NCBI GenBank assembly: GCA_947172415.1
Contig: OX359196.1
Location: 188,501 to 252,500, forward strand
Direction: 5' to 3'
Origin: Chondrosia reniformis
Taxonomy: Eukaryota; Porifera; Demospongiae; Chondrillida; Chondrillidae
DNA length: 64,000 bases
Position numbers and translations under genes: made by a program. The first letter of the stretch is position 1. Each line of letters opens with the position of its first letter. The notes beneath the pieces were generated by a model. The model did not search any database. It was not told where the DNA came from and saw only the letters and a list, made by a program, of their open reading frames with translations. This document shows positions 55,901 to 64,000 of the stretch, one piece after another.

Positions 55901-58171
55901 TGGGTGGATGGATGGGTGGGTAGATGGGATGGAGGATTGGAGGATTGGATGGGTGGATGATAATACCTGTAGAGCTAGGAGAGTAGGTGTGTTGCATTCG
56001 TCATCAGTCGTGTGGACTGCCCCAGGGGGAGCTACTTTGACAAGATACCTGAGACAGGGCAGGTGGCCATGCCGTGCTGCCTTGTGAATTGGAGTTGAAT
56101 TGTTATCATCTTTTATGACAGGAGATAAATGATTGTGGTTGCCTGACAGTAAACGACGCTGTGCAATGTTAAAAGACATACATACATTTTTGATCACATG
56201 ACAATCACATGACACTTACAATAAGTAACTGGTCTCCACTCGAAGCAGCATCATTCAAAGCCTACCACAGAAATGAAATACTTTATACATGGATCACACT
56301 AGGGGGGAGGGGTGGGGTGGGAGTGGTGATTACCTTAATGTCACAAATCTTTACTCCCCGCTGGTTGTAACGACCTCGGATTCCACTGAGACCAACTTGA
56401 GGGTTTGTGTATCCCATGGAAGGCTGGCTTAATGTGTAACCATAGTAATCATAGGACACGCCCCCTGCCCAAGGCTGGCTAAGGGAATGATCATTGCTAT
56501 GCATAGGCTGAACAATGGTGTTACCATGGTTACCAGAATGCCAAGATGGGGTCACAGTAGACTGCACCTCTACCATATGGTTGTGGCCAGTGGTCCTCAC
56601 TCCATCCTTTACTACTGTGGGTTTGACAATTTTAGCAGTTGCCTTATTTGGAAACAAGTGTGAAGATGCTTCTCTGTTAATCAGAGTCAGCTCTTCCATG
56701 GAAGATGTGGTGGACATGCCTTCATCACTAAGACGCCCACCATTATCGGGTTCTGCTCCACTGGAGGACAGCGGCTGGGACCAATAAGAGCTCTCAGTGT
56801 AAGAGTTTTCTGGATAAGAGCCCTCCAGACTCAGCTTAAGAGATCCCTGGGTTAGAGGACTGCTCTCAGTCATGTAAAACTGGTAGTACTGGCTGCCCTG
56901 CGACAGCTTGTTATAGTACTCATCCTCGTAGGGCTGGCTGCCGTGTAGCACATCCACCTCTTGAAAGTTAGGCCTCCACTGGTCGTGGTGGGCACTGTGG
57001 TGTGAGAAGTGATGAGGCTCCTGAGCTGTCTGCGAGCTGTCAGAAAGAGACGAGTACTGAGCCACTCTTTGAGCGACTATGCTGTCGCTGTGTCCCCTGG
57101 GAGGTTTGTCAGGGTGTCGGAATGCTGTGGTGTCCTCAGCTGAAGTGCTAGTTTGGGAGCTGGGATGATGTGATGAGCCCTTCTTGCTGGTGTTATCATG
57201 GGATGGCAGATCTATCTGGTTTCCGTACTTATCCACATCCCTGCAGGGAGAGGGTGTGCTATCACTCGAGGGGTGTGTCACTGGCTCCCCTTGATCAAAA
57301 TCTTCTAAGGTGCTGTCAGATCGAGGAGAAGAGGTAGTGCTTCTATTACTCAGAGGGGCTACCTCTGGTCGTGGCCTGGCAGATGAGGCTGTTATGGATC
57401 CGTCAGTATCAACAGTGTAAGACATTACCACACTACAAAGGGGAGAGGGAAGGAGGGATTGAGATACCAGAGAAAGAACTGGACAGAGAGATAGATTGAG
57501 TTCAAAATTATATTAGTCATTATTAAGAGGATGATTTGAAAACAGAGAAGAGAGGAAATAGGAAGGTAGTGAGAAGGGAAGAGAAGAGTGTAATAAAACT
57601 GGAAACAGAAAGAGATTGAAAACTGGAAACAGAAACAGATTGATTCAAAAGGCTACAAAGGGTCATTACTAATATTTTGAAAGCACTCACTTGCACTTGG
57701 GATCAGTACATTCTTCAAGTTCAAGAATTGGAGAAAATACAGGATTCTGTTCAGAAAAAAACAATACTATATATTTCACTGTAATCTCAACTTGCTATGG
57801 CTAAACTATTCGGGAATCCTGGAGATTATTCAAGCCCACAACCCTCATCCCACACCATCCATAGTTGTGGTTTTCCACTAGTGCGAACAACACGATCGAT
57901 GAATGAAACGAAGAGAAAAACTGAAAATGGACAATTGACTAATCAGTGGAGACGCACTAGGCCTACAGGTAGTGTGTTAAGAAATTCCGATAAGAGACGC
58001 ATGCGCAACCTCGATCATCATACGAACTTTTATGTATTCATCCGTACAGTCAAAGGGTCAAAATTGAAATAAACCGACAACTGTCGAGGATCGTAAACTT
58101 TCAGTATATTTAGTTACCCACAAACTCACTTGAAGACTGGAGGTTCGAAAGGGATCTCCATTTTCCGCCAT
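52923..58171 (-). CDS. SNCAIP: Synphilin-1-like ankyrin/coiled-coil protein
   Basis: About 14 exons, start ATG 58171 ([14 protein letters not shown]), stop at 52923. A long Ser/Thr/Pro-rich exon (57434-56334) precedes ankyrin repeats on several exons: [55 protein letters not shown], and [20 protein letters not shown]. Then comes [33 protein letters not shown], a segment that in human synphilin-1 reads ...LCSRYLVVVETCMSLASQV and leads into the coiled coil, as here (EVSELQQQ, then [20 protein letters not shown]). Further C-terminal exons are basic, with KNVTFADEV near the end. Synphilin-1 binds alpha-synuclein and ubiquitin ligases in vertebrates; the function in a nerveless animal is unknown. 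Exon joins upstream of the ankyrin block were only partly traced. Confidence 0.75.
54773..54958 (-). mobile_element. Dispersed repeat family 2, copy d (inverted)
   Basis: Reverse complement of the family: ...GGGGAACTAAACCTGAAGAG AGCTTTGGATAAAGATAC... ending GGGAATTCCACCCTTCATCA. The longest copy (about 185 bp). In an intron of the synphilin-like gene. Confidence 0.75.
55718..55965. repeat. GGATGGGTGGGTGGATG repeat
   Basis: Degenerate GGAT/GGGT tract of about 245 bp in an intron separating two ankyrin exons of the synphilin-like gene; it creates false frames on both strands. Confidence 0.95.
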
Positions 58172-58595
58172 CAATGCTACCAAAGCGAAACAGAGGTGTT
58201 AAATGTCATAGTCGAAATACAGATACTATAGCTAGACATCACTTCAAGGTATATTTACAAACTTCTATAATGTTAAGATTAGCGATAGCTCCACTCACCT
58301 CCTATAGCTAAACGAATATATATGGGGCGGCCCGACCGACCCCTGGGTATAGCTATCAGCTATTTGCAGTTTACGATTTGTTTTGAATAATTCATGAGTA
58401 AAGCTGTGCTGATGTCACAGGGTGCTGTTAATGAGATAACATAGTGCACGCACCACGCAATAGACGAAGCGTATCAAAGACAAATGCGCAGGGAGGCGCA
58501 ATCTGACACTTTATACAATGACACCTTCCCCAAGGACCTCCACAAAAATAGCACCACAATCATCAATGATTAAATGAATGAAAAATATGCCAATT

Positions 58596-60106
58596 TCAAA
58601 ATTCAGTTATAATTGTACCTCTTAAAGAAGAGGAAGAACAATTCAATTCTTTACTCTCCTGCATCTGAGACACACCCTCTTTACTCTCCTGCATCTGAGA
58701 CACACCCTCTTTACTCTCCTGCATCTGAGACACACCCTCTTTACTCTCCTGCATCTGAGACACACCCTCTTGACTCTCCTGCATCTGAGACACACCCTCT
58801 TTACTCTCCTGCATCTGAGACACACCCTCTTTACTCTCCTGCATCTGAGACACACCCTCTTTACTCTCCTGCATCTGAGACACACCCTCTTTACTCTCCT
58901 GCATCTGAGACACACCCTCTTTACTTTCCTGCATCTGAGACACACCCTCTTTACTCTTCTCCAACTCTTCAATTAGACAAATAGTGGGTGTGTCTCCAGC
59001 AAATAAAGCAGATTGGCAGTTGTCACTTCCCTCTAAACTGTCTTGTTCATCTAAACTGTCTTGTACATCTAAACTGTCTTGTACATCTAAACTGTCTTGT
59101 ACATCTAAACTGTCTTGTTCGTCTAAAGTGTCTTGCTCGTCTAAACTGTCTTGTCCGTCTGAAGTGTCTTGCTCGTCTGAAGTGTCTTGTTCGTCTGAAG
59201 GGCACTCAATCACTGCAATGTCCTAAAAGTGAAAGGACAAGGAATGAGAGACCACACTGTCATCTACAGCAATACTGCATTACCATGGCAATATGTCTAT
59301 CCTCTTGATTCACAATTTCCATATTGTAGTCTCCCCTTTCCAGACCCTCCCTGTCCCTCTCCATTGCCCGATTAGCCACAGCTAGTTTGGTAAGGAGAGA
59401 CTTGGCCTCGCTCAACACAGAAGAGGTTGGCATTGCGCACGTCTGAAGGCCACCACTGCTCCCTTTCAACAGCGAATACACACCTACACAAGAATGCAAT
59501 TATGAGTGTAACTACCTACTCTGATCGGGGACACACCCACTAGCCTACCTAAGGGGACACGCCCACTAGCCTACCTAAGGGGACACACCCACTAGCCTAC
59601 ATTAGGGGACACACCCACTAGCCTACATAAGGGACACACCCACACAAGAATGCAATTATTCAACTGAGTGTGACTACCTGCAACCTACTCTGATTATTCT
59701 GATCATTCAGCCATTCAATCAGCCACACCTGAAGTACAGGTGCTTAATGGAATCGAAATATAAACACACTGGATTATAGGAAATTATATGGACCATAAAG
59801 ATATATTTAACGGAATACATAATACTGTATTCAACTTCATTCAACCATAGATAATCTATAATGATCTCTACTTAAAAACTGAAAACGAGACTTTGTTTAT
59901 AATATCACTGAGACAAACCAGTAAACCACATATGCCACATATGCATGTATATAGAAAGTTACATTTCAAATATTAATTACTGTTTTACTTTTATAAGCCA
60001 TTGTCCTTTCGTCTGTACACGCTCTTATATCTAGCAACTCTTTGCTCAGTCTTGTTTCAGTAGATTTATCACTTTGCGTGTCGCTTGCACCTTCTCTGTC
60101 CGCCAT
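58596..60106 (-). CDS. Acidic tandem-repeat protein, unrecognised
   Basis: Exons 60106-59981 (MADREGASDTQSDKSTETRL... to YKSKT), about 59484-59284 (VYSLLKGSSGGLQ... to EDRHIAM) and 59224-58596 (DIAVIECPSDEQDT... to IITEF). The central exon is helical (SVLSEAKSLLTKLAVANRAM) and probably the conserved core. The last exon holds a DSLDEQ hexapeptide array (59030-59205) and a KEGVSQMQES decapeptide array (58650-58965), making a very acidic, Ser/Gln-rich C-terminus of about 200 residues. I do not recognise the family and assign no function. The start codon lies 106 bp from that of DENND6, on a shared promoter. Confidence 0.65.
58650..58968 (-). repeat. Coding 30-bp minisatellite: about 11 x KEGVSQMQES
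   Basis: Nearly perfect 30-bp copies on the coding (minus) strand of the acidic repeat gene. One copy has Q for K and one has a synonymous change; antisense frames of up to 123 codons are artefacts. Confidence 0.97.
59030..59205 (-). repeat. Coding 18-bp minisatellite: about 9 x QDSLDE
   Basis: In-frame hexapeptide units QDSLDE, QDSLDV, QDTSDE and QDTLDE, immediately N-terminal of the decapeptide array. Confidence 0.95.
59522..59645. repeat. GGGGACACACCCACTAGCCTACCTAA repeat
   Basis: About five units of 25-27 bp in the first intron of the acidic repeat gene, related in sequence to the 38.9-kb minisatellite. Confidence 0.9.
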
Positions 60107-60212
60107 TTTACTCGCCAACTGACCACGCCCCTCGACCAACGGTCTATGGGTCAACCATTGTTGACAAATAACCAGATTAACAGGAGAACAAGTCGTTTGG
60201 TGTAGTGAAACA

Positions 60213-63171
60213 ATGGCCGAATCAATGGCAGAGTGTGTTCCTCTACAAAGACAAGAGAGTAGCCGTTCGTCGACCAGTCAGAAGAGAACTAGTCCCTGGG
60301 TGGCCTGTCTTTGCGTGGTCACATTCGACCTAGAACTGGGACAGGCTATTGAGGTAGCCCCGCGCGACCTGTCTTGTGTCGTGCTATAGTATCCCGTACA
60401 TTAGTAGACATAACAATATAATACGTTCCATATGTTTCTAGGAAGTCCATTCTCTAGAATCTATCTTGTTTTTCTGTGTGAAGGGATTCATGGTGTTTGT
60501 TTTCTTCTTTTAGACAATATTTCCAGAGGATTTTCCTTTATCATCTCAGGAGGTGTGTTCATTGAAATTTATTTTTTTACTAATGTTAATGCATGTTTTC
60601 TCTTTTTTGGTAGAAAACAAATATTTGCTATTTGGCTTTCCCAGATTCAAACTCTAGTGGGTTGCCATGACGATACTCCAAAGATGTGCATTTAATATGT
60701 GTGCTTTACATATGTAGGTCAAATAGGAGATTCGCAGTTCCATTTCAGAATCAGATGTAATGGATCTGGGAATGGAGGATGTGATCCTCAGTTAGGAGGT
60801 CTTGTTACTCAATCACATCCATGCTTTTCAGTAAGGAAACTATTATTTGTCATATAAATACCCAGGGCTCTTATTACTATGACTTATTTTATAATTCCCA
60901 GGCCTTTTTAGCGTTAATAGTGAAACTTCAATCTTTTTCTTAATAGACGGATCTTACTCATTACTTTGGTTACTCCTACTTTCGACAAGTAAAGGATTCG
61001 GAAAACAAGAGAGGATACTTTCAAAAATCAGTTGTCATAGTAACCAGGCTAGGGTACCACTCTGTGTTCTATGAGCTAGCCAGACTGACAGCTCCAAATT
61101 TCTTTGAACATGGTTCAGCCACTCTGGAGTCAGGTGAGCACTTTTCACTCGCACTTTTATGGCTGCATTGATAAGGAGGGACCACCATTTTGGAGAGTAA
61201 AATTCTGTCAAACACAGATTTTCACTCAAGTGTTTGTCTGCCTGGTTTTAATGCACTGCCCTCCTTTACTGATTGTTGTTGTGATTACAGCTTACAACAA
61301 TATACTGGCCTGGCCCAGCCCCTCTACGGGGACAATCCTGTCATTACCCTTCTGTGGAAATGTTATCTATACAAGAATACCAGCTAAGCAAGATCAACAG
61401 GATGTAGATCGCTCCTTATCCGAGGCCATTCCCCGCTCTCCCTCCACCATCATCCTTCCACATATCAGTCAAGTCAACTATTTCCAGTAAGAACTGTAAT
61501 ATGTGCCATATATGTATAAGGTTGCTGGAAATGAAACACTTGTGGTTTATGCCTATCTTCAGATTGTTGCAGCCTGTATTGGCTCATTTTGAGCTCCTCT
61601 GGGAATTGGTTCTTTTGAATGAGCCAATAGCAGTCACTGCTCCTTCTCCGACTCTAGTTGCCCAAGCTGTAGAAGCACTTGTGAGCTTGATGCGTCCGCT
61701 CAAGTACCAATCCGACTATCGACCCTACTTCACCATACATGACACCGAGTTTAAAGACATCACCACCAAGACTCAATCACCGTAAGAAAACAGTTTCTCT
61801 TCAAGGACACACACCTGACAATGGCTCCTTTCCTCTTTACAGCCCTGCCATGATTATTGGTGTGACTAACCCCTTCTTTGCCAAAGCACTAGAGCACTGG
61901 CCACACCTCCTCAGACTAGGTGACCCCTCCCACTCAACCGGGAAAGGTACATATGTATGCTTAGCTGTAGTACATCCAACACTCTGTGTCACCTTAGCAA
62001 TCCTCTAACAAGTACCTCTTACTCCTGACCTGCACTTTGTATTTCCCACAGTCAGTACTTCAAAGGGCTTGTATGTACGTAAGAGTTCTGGCATTCCTTT
62101 GACAGAGGACACGGCTCAAAAGCCAGGTCTGTACACTTCCTACAAGCCCAGACTGAAAGCAGACAAGGCTCTCCTCAAGAAGCTGGCCTTTGGGGACACT
62201 CTGCCGGGGAAGAGGCCAATAGAGGCACAGAATGCCATTATCAGGAAGCATGCCTTGGAGCTGACTACAAGTTTCGTAATACCTCTTGTGAGTTGTGCAA
62301 TCACTGCACAATGCAGCAACTGAACTGGTTTGTTAAATCTACAGGAGCGCTACTTGGCCAAGTTGATGCCCTTGAAACGAGATGTGTCTCCATGGAAACT
62401 GCCTCCTCAGCTGAAGCCATTTGATCAGGACCAGTTTCTAGCAACACTTGAAATCAATGGACCTCAGCTGACCTCCAGAGTGAAGGGCAACTGGACAGGA
62501 CTGTACCAGTAAGTTTGGGTGGGCGTGGTGGGCAGTGAGGTGGGGGTGGTGGGCAGTGAGGTGGGGGTGGTGGGCAGTGAGGTGGGGGTGGTGGGCAGTG
62601 AGGTGGGCGTGGTGGGTAGAGAGGTGGGCGTGGTGGGCAGTGAGGTGGGCGTGGTGGGTATGATGGGCGTGAGCTAGGTGTAACAGGTCTCTTATTGTCT
62701 TCCTCTTTAGGCAGTTCTTTAAATCGCAGAACTTTGCCGGATGGTTCTCTTACCGGAGACAAGAGGCCAACCACAAGCTGAGGCTGATGCACATGGAGTT
62801 CCTCAGTAAAGCTGTCAGTTTTAGTGCTCCAGTTGTGTGGAATTCCTTTAAAGTATGTGTGTCACTTTGTCTTGCAGGATGTAGTGTTTTGGATGAAAGG
62901 TAAACAAGAAATTGAAATTGTAGATTTTCTTCTTCGAATTAAAAGATGTTTGGTAAGTTTGGCATGCTAGTACTCTAACCTCATTATATCAGGGTTTTCC
63001 CCCTCCTTCCCTCAGAATGATGTGTCTGTGAGGCAGCCAGGCCCATCAGTCAATAACAGTCTCTTTACAAGCATTCAGAGACAGGTTCAAGCGATTGTGG
63101 CACAACTGCCTGACGACTTGAAGAGTGTAATCAAACCACATGAATTTCTACCATCAGTGATTACCCTATGA
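60213..63171 (+). CDS. DENND6: DENN domain protein 6 (Rab GEF)
   Basis: Thirteen exons (60213-60353, 60514-60552, 60614-60656, 60718-60830, 60947-61133, 61291-61486, 61563-61781, 61843-61946, 62052-62287, 62345-62508, 62711-62813, 62878-62952, 63016-63171) give 591 residues; human DENND6A has 608. Matches run along the whole length: [114 protein letters not shown] and [14 protein letters not shown]. Vertebrates have two paralogues (A and B). The protein activates Rab14 in recycling endosomes by nucleotide exchange and thereby affects cadherin trafficking (known for the human protein). The stop at 63169-63171 follows PSVITL. Confidence 0.96.
62515..62690. repeat. GGGCAGTGAGGTGGGGGTGGT repeat
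   Basis: About eight 21-bp units with GGGTAGAGA variants in a DENND6 intron. Confidence 0.93.
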
Positions 63172-63834
63172 ATACATGTCCTTGTTGTTATAGACCTTTG
63201 TAACTTGTTAGATTTTGTATACTTGTACATATTGATGGGAAATTTGGCAGCATGTGAATCATAAATATCTAATTTGAATATCTTTCATTTTCAACACTGC
63301 CAACTATTAATTTATTACTATACAAAATCTGTTCATTTAATTTGGAATATATTTTATATGAACACTAATGATTGAATTTGCTAATGTGTTTCCAGTAACT
63401 TTTACTACTAACTGTATTGCAATATTAAGTACATTTCCTTGCTCATTGGACATGCTTTATGAATGTCTATGAATGCTTTTAGCTTCATATCTTTCCATCT
63501 CAGTTGCAGTGATAGACTGGGCAAAGCAGTTACAATATTATATATATATATATTCAACTGTATGAACTTTATGTATGGTGAGATAGGGTTAACATCAAAA
63601 TTTGCAAAACTATATATGCCTTGTTAAATATATACCGGAAAGCTTGTACTTATAATCAGAAGCCGGTGAGTTATTGAGTAATATATAGTCATCAATCATA
63701 TATAAATGATAAAATGAGGAATAAAAGTTGGATAAATAGTCTTGGTAAATGAGGTGATATTGAAAATACAAAAATAGTTCAATATTTACAAGCAAGTAAG
63801 AAAATATATTGCAAAGGTAGATTTAGGAAAAACG
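63172..63834. other. Intergenic, AT-rich
   Basis: 660 bp between two convergent genes; contains a (TA)n run at 63540. Nothing else supported. Confidence 0.7.
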
Positions 63835-64000
63835 TCATTTCTTTTTCTTCTTTTTCCCTCCGCCTCCTCCCTCCCACTTGTAACCTCGAAATGCTAAAAA
63901 ATCTACTGCACCGTGTGATATGTAGTAGGCGTTGGCCATCGCAGCTCCACTCATCGAATCCGGAACTGGCTTTACTTCCTTCTTCTTCTTACTCTTTTTG
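63835..64000 (-). CDS. SMKR1: Small lysine-rich protein 1-like, 5' part beyond window
   Basis: C-terminal 54 residues plus stop. After a KKSKKKK start come SGAAMANAYYISHGAVDFLA, FRGYKWEGG and a GGGKKKKKK tail. Human SMKR1 (about 65 residues) has the same layout: Lys-rich N-terminus, AAM.N.YYI.H...D.L..RG..W.G and a GKK tail. Its function is poorly known. The start codon is outside the window, or just beyond 64000. Confidence 0.72.
   Translation of the reverse strand, partial: KKSKKKKEVKPVPDSMSGAAMANAYYISHGAVDFLAFRGYKWEGGGGGKKKKKK

Noticed and set aside
58613..58984. Plus-strand frames of 68-123 codons
   Set aside because: Antisense to the decapeptide array of the acidic repeat gene.
1..64000. 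tRNA, rRNA and spliceosomal snRNA genes
   Set aside because: I scanned for B-box-like GGTTCGANTCC and for the starts of U1-U6 and 5S; nothing convincing. This was by eye, so a covariance search could still find one.

Overview
This is nuclear DNA from an animal. Every recognisable gene is split by short GT-AG introns (roughly 50-400 bp), there are no operon or Shine-Dalgarno signals, and the gene set is metazoan: dermatopontin, a CARD plus Death-domain adaptor, RagC, SAMTOR, ARIH2, a synphilin-1-like gene and a multi-Tudor protein. Very compact gene spacing, secreted sushi/EGF and dermatopontin proteins, foldback MITEs and a very high density of minisatellites suggest an early-branching metazoan, most plausibly a demosponge. 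The species is inference and cannot be proven from this window.

Layout. 1-2.6 kb: secreted/extracellular genes on the minus strand (a sushi/EGF protein running off the left edge, and a dermatopontin). 2.7-5.9 kb: ARIH2, an RBR ubiquitin ligase (-). 6.0-11.7 kb: KMT2E/SETD5-type PHD-SET protein (-), head to head with RRAGC (+, 12.0-14.2 kb). 14.5-17.3 kb: C12orf56-like gene (+). 17.3-27.1 kb: repeat-rich stretch dominated by a tandem segmental duplication that carries two copies of a lineage-specific type I membrane protein gene (-) and a broken copy of the 5' end of the next gene. 26.5-33.3 kb: a 1,630-residue Tudor protein (+) with three coding minisatellites in one exon. 33.4-35.3 kb: THOC7 and C1D (-). 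36.3-42.4 kb: RAD54L2/ARIP4 (-), head to head with SAMTOR/BMT2 (+, to 44.2 kb), which is tail to tail with ACY1 (-, to 46.5 kb), which is head to head with a CRADD/RAIDD-like adaptor (+, to 48.0 kb). 48-52.9 kb: 5 kb with no convincing protein gene. 52.9-58.2 kb: synphilin-1 (SNCAIP)-like ankyrin protein (-). 58.6-60.1 kb: unrecognised acidic repeat protein (-), head to head with DENND6 (+, 60.2-63.2 kb). 63.8 kb to the right edge: SMKR1-like C-terminus (-).

The genes are not one pathway. Two of them, RRAGC and SAMTOR, belong to the same nutrient-sensing (mTORC1) network, and several are chromatin or RNA factors (KMT2E/SETD5, RAD54L2, THOC7, C1D, Tudor). Exon coordinates were assigned by hand from splice consensus, reading-frame continuity and family resemblance. 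For RRAGC, ARIH2, THOC7, DENND6, SAMTOR, the CRADD-like gene, the Tudor gene and both membrane-protein copies the summed exon lengths are divisible by three. The most interesting structures are the tandem duplication, with precise empty sites for a 1.3-kb inverted-repeat element and a 340-bp insertion; the Tudor protein that carries its own arginine-glycine array; the synphilin-1 and CARD-Death genes in a probable sponge; and a triplicated splice acceptor in ARIH2.
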